DNA from: Vicinamibacteria bacterium | Lineage (GTDB): Bacteria; Acidobacteriota; Vicinamibacteria; Fen-336; JAGNNV01 | NCBI GenBank assembly: GCA_019694155.1 | Contig: JAIBCN010000131.1 | Span: 1-57,062 of the forward strand | Reading direction: 5' to 3' | DNA: 57,062 bases | Shown here: positions 1-8,806 of the stretch, in pieces | Layout: every line of letters begins with the position of its first letter | Position numbering within the stretch: the stretch's first letter is position 1 | Translations under genes and position numbers: made by a program | Notes under the pieces: model-generated | Told to the model about the DNA's origin: nothing | Databases searched by the model: none | Seen by the model: the letters and a program-made list of their open reading frames with translations, nothing else

Positions 1-2
1 GC

Positions 3-3000
3 CCGTCCGCTCATGGGCTGGACCTCCTCAAGTCTCGAGACCGGATCGTCAGGCAGGTGTGGCAGACGGAACAGGGCCTGCCCCAGGTCTCCGTCACGTC
101 GATCGCCCAGACCGGGGATGGTTACCTGTGGGTGGGAACGTTCGGTGGACTGGCCCGGTTCGACGGCGCGCGCTTCACGGTCTATGACGCCGGCAACACG
201 CCGGGTTTCGCGGGGAATCGAATCCTGTGCCTGCTTGTCGATCGTGACGACGTACTGTGGATCGGCAGCGAAACCGGGCTCACGCGGATGGACCACGGCC
301 GCTTCACTCCCTTCACGCTCGCGGACGGGCTTCCCTCGGGACACGTGACTTCGATCGCGCAGGACGCCGCGGGAGTGATCTGGCTCGGCACCACCCTTGG
401 CGTCGCGGCCATCCGCGGGGGCGCCCTGATCCACGGCGACTGGGAGCGCATCAACAAGGACGGCGGATGGGCGGTGGTGGGTGGCGGGAGGTCCGGACGC
501 GTCTGGGCCATCGTGGGCAGCCGCTTCCACGAAATCCGCGACGGGGTCGTCACAGAACACCCATTGCCCGCAGTGCCCCCGGGGCAGGAAGCCACCGCGG
601 TTTTCGAAGCGAGCGACGGGCGCGTCTTTGTGGGCTACGGGGGCGCCTGGCGCCGGGAGCCGGATGGCTCCTGGGTCGAACTCCGATCGCGGGACGCGAA
701 GCGACTGGTGGTGTCGTCGATCACGGAATCGCGAGACGGAGCCGTCCTGATTACCTCCGAAGGGAGCGGTCTCAACATCTGGAGCCACGGCCGGCCTCAG
801 GATGCCGCCCTGTTCTCGGTCGGCGCGGACCTGGCCAAGTCCGCCTTCGAGGATCGGGCGGGAGGCTTGTGGCTCGGCACCAACATCAGCGGCCTCTTCG
901 CCTGGCGTCGCGGAAGGGTGAGCGCGTGGGGCCGCGAGCGAGGCATGCCCGAGGTGAGTTCCGTGCCGATTCTGGAAGACCGCAAGGGCAACATCTGGGT
1001 GGGAGCCACCTGTGGCGGGTTGTTCCTGCGGCCGCCCGGGGGCCAGGCGACGCGCGTGGTCCTGGGGTCAAGCGAGCCCGAGTGCGTCTGGGCCCTCGCC
1101 GAGGATCCCACGGGCGACATCTGGGTTGGGACCGGGGATTCCGGGGTCTACCGGGTCGCGGCCGGAAAAGTGCGAGCTCACTACGCGCGGGCCGATGGCG
1201 TCACCGGTCTCGCCGGAGACGCGGTCAACGCTCTCTTCTTCGACAGTCAGGGTGTGCTCTGGATCGGCACGGCCCGCGGCGTCAGCCGGTACTCGGACGG
1301 ACGATTCGAAGTGGTGTCCGGACCCTGGGGAGCGGGCGTCCACCTGATCACCCAGGATCGCGCCGGCGCCCTGTGGCTGGGTGCGCGCGGCCTCATCCGC
1401 ATGAAGGACGGCGAAGTCACGACGTTCACCACGCGCGAGGGCTTGAGCGACGACTCCGTGCGGTCCATCTACGAGGATGAGACGGGAGTCTTGTGGATTG
1501 GTACCTACGGTGGCGGCCTCAATCGCTTCAAGGACGGCCGCTTCTTCAACTACTCGACCGGCAACGGGCTCGTCGACAACACGGTGTCGATGATCATGGA
1601 GGACGACCACGGAAACCTCTGGTTGAGCGGGAACAATGGCATTTCCCGGGTCGCCCGCAAGGACCTCAATGATCTGGCGGAGGGGCGCCGGTCCCGGGTC
1701 GACGTGGCTTCGTTCGGGACGGCCGATGGCATGAAGACACGCGAGGCCAATGGCGGCGGGCAGCCCGCGGGAATCCGATCGAAGGACGGTCGCATGTGGT
1801 TTCCCACGGTGCGCGGCGTGGTGACCATCGATCCGGGCGAAATGCGCCTGGCCCCGCTTCCGGTGGTGATCGAGCAGGTGCTAGCGGGTGGACGGCCCAT
1901 CGATCTCTCGCGACCGCCGGCCATCGGCCCCGGGGTCACCGAGCTCGCCGTGACCTACACCGCCATCTCCTTCGACGGGGCGGTGAACACGCGCTTCCTT
2001 TACCGGCTGGAAGGGTATGACCGGGACTGGATCGACGCGGGCCCGCGCCGCCAGGCGTACTACACCCACCTGCCCCCGGGGCGCTATCGGTTCCAGGTCA
2101 AGGCCCGGAACTCCGACGGCGTCTGGAACGAGACGGGTGCTGCCGTCCCGCTGGAGTTCCTTCCCCATTTCCATCAGACCAACTGGTTCGCCGCCCTCGT
2201 CGTCCTCCTTCTGGGTCTTGGGAGCTGGCGCGCGTACGCGATGGGTGTCCGCCTCCGGACCCAGGCCATCCAGCGCCGCAATCAGGCCCTGCAGGCCGAG
2301 ATCTTCGAACGCCTGCGAGTCGAGCGGGAACTCGAAGCCAACAACAAGCAGCTCGAGGCCAGGAACGCCGAAATGGAGCGCTTCGTGTACACCGCTTCGC
2401 ACGATCTGAAGACGCCGCTCGTGACCATCAAGGGATACGCCGGGCTGCTCGAGCGCACCGTCGCCGAGGTGGTGCCGGACCCGAAGGCCGCCGAGCAGGT
2501 GGTCGACGATCTCGTTCGGATCGGCAGGGCCGCCGACACCATGCGCCGCCTGCTGGATGATCTTCTGCAGCTCTCCAAGGTCGGCCAGCCGATCCGGGAA
2601 CCCGGCGCGGTCGGTCTGAGCGAAGTCGCGCAGGAGGCGGCGGCGCTCGTGATCGGCGGCGATGAGGCCCGCGCCCGCGCCGTCTCCATCGACGCGGCGA
2701 TGCCTCGAGTCCACGGCGACCGGATGCGCCTCATCGAGGTGTACCAGAACCTCATCGAGAACGCGCTCAAGTTCATGGGCGAACCAGACACACCCCGGGT
2801 CGAAGTCGGAGCCAGGACGGAGGCGGACGAGATCCTGTGCTGGGTGCGGGACAACGGCATGGGGATCGACCCTCGCTACCAGGAGAGGATCTTCGGCTTG
2901 TTCGAGCGGCTGGACCAGAGTATGCCCGGGACCGGGATCGGACTCGCGGTCGTGAAGCGGGTCATCGAGGCCCACGGGGGCCGGATCTGGGTCGAGTCCG

Positions 3001-3065
3001 AGGGAGCCGGGCGCGGCTGCACGTTCTACTTCACGCTGCCCCCCGCGAAGGGACCGGACTCCTAG
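3..3065 (+). CDS. Propeller-type sensor histidine kinase, 5' truncated by window edge
   Basis: Membrane sensor kinase that would autophosphorylate on histidine and pass phosphate to a response regulator not visible here. The frame is open to the left edge, so the N terminus is missing; the first GTG at 57 lies inside the conserved 'VWQTEQGLPQ' entry motif and is not the real start. About 650 residues form two periplasmic seven-bladed propellers made of Reg_prop repeats (recurring 'GxLWIGT' and 'DRAGxLWLG'). A Y_Y_Y beta-sandwich follows (about residues 650-715 of the visible part), then one membrane helix at about 725-745, a short coiled coil, HisKA with SHDLKTP (His about 800), and HATPase_c with NLIENALKF, DNGMGID and GTGIGLAVVK. 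There is no receiver or AraC domain, so it is a plain kinase, not the hybrid one-component form. It is convergent with the next gene. Confidence 0.93.
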   Translation, partial: PSAHGLDLLKSRDRIVRQVWQTEQGLPQVSVTSIAQTGDGYLWVGTFGGLARFDGARFTVYDAGNTPGFAGNRILCLLVDRDDVLWIGSETGLTRMDHGRFTPFTLADGLPSGHVTSIAQDAAGVIWLGTTLGVAAIRGGALIHGDWERINKDGGWAVVGGGRSGRVWAIVGSRFHEIRDGVVTEHPLPAVPPGQEATAVFEASDGRVFVGYGGAWRREPDGSWVELRSRDAKRLVVSSITESRDGAVLITSEGSGLNIWSHGRPQDAALFSVGADLAKSAFEDRAGGLWLGTNISGLFAWRRGRVSAWGRERGMPEVSSVPILEDRKGNIWVGATCGGLFLRPPGGQATRVVLGSSEPECVWALAEDPTGDIWVGTGDSGVYRVAAGKVRAHYARADGVTGLAGDAVNALFFDSQGVLWIGTARGVSRYSDGRFEVVSGPWGAGVHLITQDRAGALWLGARGLIRMKDGEVTTFTTREGLSDDSVRSIYEDETGVLWIGTYGGGLNRFKDGRFFNYSTGNGLVDNTVSMIMEDDHGNLWLSGNNGISRVARKDLNDLAEGRRSRVDVASFGTADGMKTREANGGGQPAGIRSKDGRMWFPTVRGVVTIDPGEMRLAPLPVVIEQVLAGGRPIDLSRPPAIGPGVTELAVTYTAISFDGAVNTRFLYRLEGYDRDWIDAGPRRQAYYTHLPPGRYRFQVKARNSDGVWNETGAAVPLEFLPHFHQTNWFAALVVLLLGLGSWRAYAMGVRLRTQAIQRRNQALQAEIFERLRVERELEANNKQLEARNAEMERFVYTASHDLKTPLVTIKGYAGLLERTVAEVVPDPKAAEQVVDDLVRIGRAADTMRRLLDDLLQLSKVGQPIREPGAVGLSEVAQEAAALVIGGDEARARAVSIDAAMPRVHGDRMRLIEVYQNLIENALKFMGEPDTPRVEVGARTEADEILCWVRDNGMGIDPRYQERIFGLFERLDQSMPGTGIGLAVVKRVIEAHGGRIWVESEGAGRGCTFYFTLPPAKGPDS

Positions 3066-3089
3066 GCGCGCGGCTGCCCCCGGCGCCGA

Positions 3090-4211
3090 TCAGTCGCCGA
3101 AGGAGATGCCGAGGCCTCGCGCGGACTGCATCACATCGGAATCGAGGGGCACGCGCTTGGTCCGGCCACCGCCGACCGCGACCTTCAGAGGCACGCGCAC
3201 GATGGTGGGCGGCTTGAGCGCGACCATGGTCTCGAAATCACCGTCCGCCACCGCGCGAACCGCCGCCGCTCCGAATCGAGTTCCGAGGAGCCGGTCGAAG
3301 GTGGTGGGGGGGCCGCCGCGCTGCAGATGACCGAGGACCAGGCTGCGCGTCTCCTTGCCCGTCCGTCTCCCGATTTCCTCCGCCACCCACTGCCCGATGC
3401 CTCCGAAACGCGGAGTCTCGCCCTTGTCCGTGGCCCGAAGGTGAACCTGGCCTCCCTTGCTGCGGGCCCCTTCCGCCACCACCACGATCGAGAAGTAGCC
3501 CCCGCGATGACCCTTTTCGCGCTCGCGGATCTTGTCGCAGACGAGGTCGAGGTCGAATGGGACTTCGGGAATCAGGATGACGTCGGCGCCGCCCGCCACG
3601 CCGGAATTGAGGGCGATGAAGCCCGCGTTGCGTCCCATCAACTCGACCACCATGACGCGGCCGTGCGCCTCGGTGGTGGGGTGGAGCTTGTCGATGGCGT
3701 CGGTCGCAGTGGAGACCGCGGTGTCGAACCCGAATGTGACCGACGTCTGCTCGATGTCGTTGTCGATGGTCTTGGGCACCCCGACCACGGGAATGCCCTT
3801 CAAGGCGAGCTGCAGCGCGATGCTCAAGGTGCCGTCGCCGCCGATCGCGATGAGGGCGTCGAAGCCCATGGCCTTGAAGTTCCGGACCACATCGGCGGAC
3901 CGATCGGTGGGCGCCTGCTTGGCGCCGCCCGCTCCCCGGCGATCGACGCGGAAGGGGTTCACCCGGTTCGAGGTGCCGAGAATGGTCCCCCCGAGGTGGA
4001 GAATCCCGCGCACGGCTCTGGGGTGAAGCTGGTTGACGCGCCGGGTGAGAAGCCCCTCGAAGCCGTCCTCGACGCCGAAGACCTCCCAACCGAGGGCGAA
4101 GGCGGAGCGGGCGGCCGCGCGAATCACCGCGTTGAGCCCGGGGCAATCGCCGCCTCCCGTGAGAATGGCGAGACGGAAGGGCTTCCGGGTGCGGCGCGCT
4201 TTCGGGGTCAT
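3090..4211 (-). CDS. pfkA: 6-phosphofructokinase, ATP-type with G/K active-site pair
   Basis: Phosphorylates fructose 6-phosphate to the 1,6-bisphosphate in glycolysis; cytoplasmic, 373 residues, a little longer than the 320-residue E. coli enzyme. Visible motifs are the N-terminal LTGGGDCPGLNAVI phosphate loop, IAIGGDGT at about 122-128, PKTIDND at about 145-151 with the catalytic Asp, and MGRNAGFIAL. From family knowledge, Gly after GGD favours ATP, whereas Asp there marks pyrophosphate enzymes. Lys before TIDND is typical of the PPi enzymes and of the actinobacterial-type ATP enzymes. The G/K combination therefore suggests an ATP-using enzyme of the 'mixed' clade, probably not PEP-regulated like E. 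coli PfkA. The start is the only ATG before the motif. Divergent from the photolyase gene across about 93 bp. Confidence 0.93.
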   Translation of the reverse strand: MTPKARRTRKPFRLAILTGGGDCPGLNAVIRAAARSAFALGWEVFGVEDGFEGLLTRRVNQLHPRAVRGILHLGGTILGTSNRVNPFRVDRRGAGGAKQAPTDRSADVVRNFKAMGFDALIAIGGDGTLSIALQLALKGIPVVGVPKTIDNDIEQTSVTFGFDTAVSTATDAIDKLHPTTEAHGRVMVVELMGRNAGFIALNSGVAGGADVILIPEVPFDLDLVCDKIREREKGHRGGYFSIVVVAEGARSKGGQVHLRATDKGETPRFGGIGQWVAEEIGRRTGKETRSLVLGHLQRGGPPTTFDRLLGTRFGAAAVRAVADGDFETMVALKPPTIVRVPLKVAVGGGRTKRVPLDSDVMQSARGLGISFGD

Positions 4212-4225
4212 GGGGTCCGCCTTCT

Positions 4226-4255
4226 TGGAACGTTCCAGAGCATTCTAGCGAACGT
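4226..4255. promoter_or_regulatory. Perfect 12-bp palindrome and repeated GAACGT in divergent promoter
   Basis: TGGAACGTTCCA at 4226-4237 is a perfect inverted repeat. A second GAACGT lies at 4250-4255, 22 bp (two helical turns) from the first at 4228. On the minus strand a TAGAAT -10-like hexamer (4247-4242) sits directly upstream of the palindrome, placing it near the start of pfkA transcription, where a repressor would block. No clear -35 was found. The binding protein is unknown. Confidence 0.35.
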
Positions 4256-4304
4256 CGCTTGCGGCGGGCGCACTATGCTTTGTCGCCGCCGCCAGAGTCC
4301 TCTC

Positions 4305-5801
4305 ATGACGCTCAATCAAGCTCGCCTCCACCGCCTCAACGACCAGCCGATTTCGAAGGATGGGCAGTTCGTCCTCTACTGGATGCAGGCGCAAAGGCGG
4401 CTGGCCCACAATCACTCGCTCGACTACGCGATCAAGTGCGCGAACGAACTCGGCAAGCCCCTGGTGATCTACGAAGGGTTGCGCCTCGACTACCCCTGGG
4501 CGAGCGCGCGGATTCATCGGTTCATTCTCGAGGGCATGCGCGACAACGCGCTGGCCGCGAAGAAGCTGGGCTTCACCTACTGGCCCTTCGTGGAGACGAA
4601 GAAGCAGCCCGCGCGCGGCCTGCTCTCGAGGCTCGCCGCGCGTGCGGCCCTCGTGATCACCGACGATTTCCCCTGCTTCATCATTCCCGGGCAGAGCGCC
4701 TCGCTCGCGCGCCTTTCCGATCGCGCGGTCATCGCGGTCGATTCGAACTCGGTGGCGCCCCTCCGGCTTCTCGGCGACGCGCCCTACGCGGCCGCGCACC
4801 TCAGGCCGAAGATCCACAGGCAATTCGCCGAGGCCTTCGAGCACCGCAGCGCTCCCAAGCCGAAAGTCCCAAGGTTCGACGCCTCGAAGATCATCCCCGG
4901 GTTTGATTTCGCGGACCTCGACGACCCGGCCCTTCTGGCCGCGAAGCTTCCCATCGACCACAGCGTCCTCCCGGTCGAGGGACGCGTCGGCGGCAGCGCG
5001 GCCGCGCACGCTCAGCTCAAGGCCTTCCTGAAGAAGGGCCTGCCGATCTACGCCGAGCATCGCTCGGACCCGGCGCCGCCCTCCGAGATTCACGGCTCCG
5101 GTCTGTCGCCCTACCTGCACTTCGGACACATCGGCATCGAGGAGATCGTGATGTCGGTGTTCGAGGCCACGGGCGGCTACGCCCCCGTGCGTCTCCATCT
5201 CGAGAACGCCGGGAAGCGCGAGGGCTTTTTCGGCGACGACCGCAACGCGAATTCTTTCCTCGACGAGGCCCTGACCTGGCGCGACGTCGGCTACGTGTGG
5301 CATCTGCACCGGCGCCAGGACACGGGATCGCTCGAGACGGCACTCCCCAAATGGGCGCTTGCCACGCTTCACCTGCACGCCCGCGACAAGCGCGAATTCG
5401 TGTACGACCTGGCCCAGTGGGAGAGTGCGGCCACCCACGATCCGCTCTGGAACGCGGCGCAGCGCGAACTGGCGGCCACGGGCGGCATTCACAACTACCT
5501 GCGCATGCTCTGGGGCAAGAAGGTGATCGAGTGGTCCCGCACGCCGGAGGAGGCGTACCAGACGCTCGTTCATCTCAACAACAAGTACGCGCTCGACGGC
5601 CGCAATCCAAACTCCTACACGGGCATCCTCTGGTGCTTCGGCCTGTTCGACCGGCCCTGGGCGCCGCAGCGGCCCGTGCTGGGCCAGATCCGGTACATGT
5701 CCTCCGCGAACACCGCGAAGAAGTTCAAGCTGGGCGCCTATCTCGACTGGGTGGCGACGCTGCCCGCCCCCGCTTCCACCTCCGCGAAGACGACTGCTTG
5801 A
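4305..5801 (+). CDS. phrB: Class II CPD photolyase
   Basis: Light-dependent repair of cyclobutane pyrimidine dimers with FAD. It has 498 residues, the usual size of the class. The N-terminal antenna-binding domain begins with 'VLYWMQAQRR' and 'IYEGLRLDYPW', characteristic of class II (metazoan/plant-type) enzymes. The C-terminal FAD domain shows ALTWRDVGYVWH, HDPLWNAAQREL, YLRMLWGKKVIEW, NNKYALDGRNPNSYTG and PVLGQIRYMS, all class II signatures. The upstream open frame runs antisense through pfkA and is not coding. ATG 4305 gives the normal N terminus; ATG 4275 in the same frame would add ten residues (MLCRRRQSPL) and cannot be excluded. The stop overlaps the TTG start of the next gene. Confidence 0.92.
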   Translation: MTLNQARLHRLNDQPISKDGQFVLYWMQAQRRLAHNHSLDYAIKCANELGKPLVIYEGLRLDYPWASARIHRFILEGMRDNALAAKKLGFTYWPFVETKKQPARGLLSRLAARAALVITDDFPCFIIPGQSASLARLSDRAVIAVDSNSVAPLRLLGDAPYAAAHLRPKIHRQFAEAFEHRSAPKPKVPRFDASKIIPGFDFADLDDPALLAAKLPIDHSVLPVEGRVGGSAAAHAQLKAFLKKGLPIYAEHRSDPAPPSEIHGSGLSPYLHFGHIGIEEIVMSVFEATGGYAPVRLHLENAGKREGFFGDDRNANSFLDEALTWRDVGYVWHLHRRQDTGSLETALPKWALATLHLHARDKREFVYDLAQWESAATHDPLWNAAQRELAATGGIHNYLRMLWGKKVIEWSRTPEEAYQTLVHLNNKYALDGRNPNSYTGILWCFGLFDRPWAPQRPVLGQIRYMSSANTAKKFKLGAYLDWVATLPAPASTSAKTTA

Positions 5802-7402
5802 ACGCGTCCGCGGTCTCCCGCATCGGTCTCGCCGCGCTCCTCCTGATCGCGCCCTTCGAGCCGCGGTTCACGGTTCCGTTCGGCCTCTTCCATCTCTCGC
5901 TCGTCGAGGCGGTGGCGCTGCCCTGCTTCCTGATCCTCGCGCTCGCTTCACGCCGCGTCGGCCTCACCCCTCCTCTGCGCGCCCTCGCCCTCATGGTTCT
6001 GGTGAGCCTTTTCTCCGCGAGTCTGGCCGCGCCGGACCCGGGCCGCGCCCTCAAGTTCGCGTTTCGGCTCGCGGCCATGGCCCTCTTCGCCATGCTCGTC
6101 GCGAGGCAAAGAGGGGCCGATCTCAAGCCGGGCTTTTGGGCCCTCGCCCTCTCCGGAAGCCTCGCCGCTCTGCTCGCCGTCCTCGAGGGACGGGGCCTGC
6201 GCGGGCTCGACGTCGTCCTCGGAGCGTTCCGCGAGATTCCCTTCAACGTCGCGGGAGTCCGGCGCGCGAGCGCGGGTTCCGAGTACCCGAACCTGGGCGC
6301 GGCCATGATTTTCTACGCGTTGCTCGCGGGCGTCACGCTTCTCAGGCGACGGCCGCCCGTGCGCGCGGCTTTCGTGATTCTGCTCGCCGCCGGCCTCGCC
6401 TACACCTACTCCCGCGGGGCCTGGGTCGCGGGACTCACGGGTCTCCTGGTGGCGGCCTGGTTCGAAAAGGGCGGGGGACGCTATCTCCCCGCGGCCCTGT
6501 ACCTCGCCGTCCTCGCCCTCTTCGTGGGTGGGGCCGAGATTTCCCAGATCCGTTTCGGCGGGGAGAACGCGAACGACTTCTATGTCGCGGTCTACGGAAG
6601 CCCCCGGCAGCTCGCCATGGATCCGGGCGCGCGCGTCCTCGTTCCGGTGACCCTGCGGAACACCGGCCGGCGCCCCTGGCGGAAGAGCGACGAGTTCCAT
6701 CTCTCGTACCACCTCTACGAGAGCTCGCGCCATCCTCTCGTGGACGGGCCGCGCACCGATCTGCCTCGCGACGTTCTTCCCGGCGAGACCGTGACGGTGG
6801 AGGCGGCGTTGAGGGCGCCCGCCAGGGACGGCGAGTACCTGCTGATGTGGGACCTCGTTCACGAGGAGACGACCTGGTTCTCGGGCCAGGGCGTGAAGCC
6901 GGGAATCGTGCGTCTGATCGTGGGCCGCGGCCCCGCGGCGGCTCCGTCGGTCCCCGAAGCCGAGGCGCTCGCGGCGATCCCCGACACCCTCGCCTGGCGG
7001 CCCTCGCGGCTCGAGCTCTGGAGCCTCGCGGTGCGGATGTGGTCGGCCAATCCATTCTTCGGAGTGGGGCCCGACAACTACCGCTGGACCTATGGCTCTC
7101 TCGCCGGAAAGGCGGCCTTCGACACGCGCGTCTTCTCGAACAACATGTTCCTCGAGTTCGCGGCCACTCTTGGCACCTTCGGCCTCGCCGCGTTCGGCGC
7201 GGCCCTTGCTTTGGCCCTCGCGAACGGCTGGCGCCGCGCGTCCGAATCGACCACGTCTCTCATCGCCCTGTCGATCCTCGTCGCCATGACCGTGCAGGGC
7301 CTCGCGGACTACGTCCTCGCCTTCACCGGCCACTACCTCGTCTTCGCGTTCGCGATCGGGGCCCTGTCAGCCCACCCGACGGCTGGGCCGCCGGGCGAAT
7401 GA
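5798..7402 (+). CDS. O-antigen ligase-like polytopic membrane protein with periplasmic Ig-like insert
   Basis: Inner-membrane protein of the O-antigen ligase/polymerase (Wzy_C, WaaL-like) group, 534 residues, probably joining or polymerising surface glycans. Hydrophobic segments cover about residues 5-245 and 410-530. The conserved periplasmic motif NPFFGVGPDNYRW lies just before the last helices. Between the membrane halves (about 255-400) is a soluble beta-rich insert with 'VTLRNTGRRPW', 'LSYHLYESS', 'VLPGETV' and 'MWDLVHEETTWF', typical of an Ig-like domain seen in membrane glycosyltransferase families. TTG at 5798 overlaps the photolyase stop (TTGA), so translation is probably coupled. 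It is the only start that preserves the first helix. The acceptor and substrate cannot be told, and no glycosyltransferases are adjacent. Confidence 0.78.
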   Translation: MNASAVSRIGLAALLLIAPFEPRFTVPFGLFHLSLVEAVALPCFLILALASRRVGLTPPLRALALMVLVSLFSASLAAPDPGRALKFAFRLAAMALFAMLVARQRGADLKPGFWALALSGSLAALLAVLEGRGLRGLDVVLGAFREIPFNVAGVRRASAGSEYPNLGAAMIFYALLAGVTLLRRRPPVRAAFVILLAAGLAYTYSRGAWVAGLTGLLVAAWFEKGGGRYLPAALYLAVLALFVGGAEISQIRFGGENANDFYVAVYGSPRQLAMDPGARVLVPVTLRNTGRRPWRKSDEFHLSYHLYESSRHPLVDGPRTDLPRDVLPGETVTVEAALRAPARDGEYLLMWDLVHEETTWFSGQGVKPGIVRLIVGRGPAAAPSVPEAEALAAIPDTLAWRPSRLELWSLAVRMWSANPFFGVGPDNYRWTYGSLAGKAAFDTRVFSNNMFLEFAATLGTFGLAAFGAALALALANGWRRASESTTSLIALSILVAMTVQGLADYVLAFTGHYLVFAFAIGALSAHPTAGPPGE

Positions 7403-7464
7403 AGGGGAGAGAGACGCAGACCCGCTCACGAACGTGATGGGAGCTGCGGGGCGGGAGGGCCCGA

Positions 7465-8763
7465 TCAGTTGGGCAGGTGCTCCCGCGTCAGGTTGCGGTG
7501 GCCATGGGCGGTGACGAGCACATTGTCTTCGACGCGAATGCCGCCGTAGGGCGCGAGCTGATCGATGAGAGGCCAGTTGAAATCCTGGGAGCCGCGGAAG
7601 GGCTCGAGCAGCATCTCCACGAAGTAGATCCCGGGCTCGATCGTGAACACATGGCCCGTCTCCATGACCCGCGTGTTCCGCAGGTACGGGTGACCCGGAG
7701 GCGGAGGCAGGACGCCTCCCTCCCGCGCCTTCTGACGCCCGCCGATGTCGTGGACCTGTATCCCCAGATGGTGGCCCACGCCGTGCGGAAAGAAGACCGA
7801 CGTGTAGCCCTTCTCGATCGTGGCCTCGAGCGAACACTTCAAGATCCCCTGCCCGACGAGGACGGCCCCGATCTTCCGGTGCGCCTCGAGATGGATGTCG
7901 ATATACGAGGGGCCGGGCTTCACCATGGCGCACAGCTCGAGCTGCAGCTTGTCGACCGCCTCGATCAGGGCTTTGAACTTCGGATCGCATGCGGGCGCCG
8001 CGGACGTGCGCGTGATGTCGCATCCGTACCCGAGATCGGAGACCCCGGCGTCGAGCAGGAGCAGCCTTCCCGAACCCGTCGCCCTCTTCGCGTGATAGTG
8101 GAGAATCGCCGCCTTGGCGTCGAGGCAGACGATGGTGGGGTAGGGCAGGGCATCGTCCGTGCAGCCCGCCCCCTTCACGAAGGCATGGTGGATGGCGAGT
8201 TCGCTCTGACCCGCGAGGAAGGCCTCCCGCGCCGCGGTATGACCCTTCGCTCCCGCGACCGTGGCCCGGCTCAGGCACTCGACCTCGTAGGCGGTCTTGA
8301 TCGCCCGATCCCAGTCCATTCGCTTGATGAGCGCCTCCGGATTGAGGGTCAGGCCGGCGGCCGCGGCGCCCGCGGTGTCGTCGCCCACGAAGGCCGCGCG
8401 TCCCAGCGCCCCTGTCTTCTTGAACACGCCCTCCGCGGTATCCGCTTCGTCGATCTCGAATCCGGAGGTCCAGAAGTCCGCTGCGAAGGGAGCGCGCTCG
8501 TACCAGTAATCCTTCGGGGCCCAGCGGATGAGCCGGGGCTTCGATCCCGGCTTGACCACGATCGCGTGATGAGGCCCCTTGAGCGGGCAGAAACTCGCGA
8601 AGTGAGGATTCGATCTGAAGGGCGGCTCCATGTCGTCGGCGTAATAGACCATCTGAGTGCCGGCTCCGAGGACGAGGGCGTCGAAGCCCGTCTCCGCGAG
8701 GGTCGCGGAGGCCCTCTTGGTCATAGTGGCGATGTGGTCTTGGAACAGCCGGGAGAGATCCAT
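7465..8763 (-). CDS. pepQ: Xaa-Pro dipeptidase, M24 family
   Basis: Dinuclear metallopeptidase that splits Xaa-Pro dipeptides; cytoplasmic (no signal peptide), 432 residues versus about 443 for E. coli PepQ. The pita-bread catalytic domain shows all five metal ligands in order: Asp in LLLDAGVSD, Asp in GYGCDITRT, His in GVGHHLG, Glu in FTIEPGIYF, and Glu in GGIRVEDNV. The N-terminal creatinase-like domain (about 1-170) includes 'DYWYERAPF'. The C-terminal 'DFNWPLIDQLAPYGG' is characteristic of the PepQ branch over aminopeptidase P. Convergent with the ligase-like gene. It starts at ATG 8763 with only a weak ribosome site visible, 43 bp after the stop of the gene behind it. Confidence 0.92.
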   Translation of the reverse strand: MDLSRLFQDHIATMTKRASATLAETGFDALVLGAGTQMVYYADDMEPPFRSNPHFASFCPLKGPHHAIVVKPGSKPRLIRWAPKDYWYERAPFAADFWTSGFEIDEADTAEGVFKKTGALGRAAFVGDDTAGAAAAGLTLNPEALIKRMDWDRAIKTAYEVECLSRATVAGAKGHTAAREAFLAGQSELAIHHAFVKGAGCTDDALPYPTIVCLDAKAAILHYHAKRATGSGRLLLLDAGVSDLGYGCDITRTSAAPACDPKFKALIEAVDKLQLELCAMVKPGPSYIDIHLEAHRKIGAVLVGQGILKCSLEATIEKGYTSVFFPHGVGHHLGIQVHDIGGRQKAREGGVLPPPPGHPYLRNTRVMETGHVFTIEPGIYFVEMLLEPFRGSQDFNWPLIDQLAPYGGIRVEDNVLVTAHGHRNLTREHLPN

Positions 8764-8806
8764 GGCGCGAACGCTAGAAGGGGAGAGGCGGCGGCGTCAA
8801 ACAGGA

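Noticed and set aside
4226..4255. LexA/SOS box ahead of the photolyase
   Set aside because: GAAC and GTTC are present but directly abutting, not spaced by 4 or 7 bases as in known LexA boxes.
3327..4304. 326-residue N-terminal extension of the photolyase
   Set aside because: It is antisense to pfkA; class II photolyases begin near ATG 4305.
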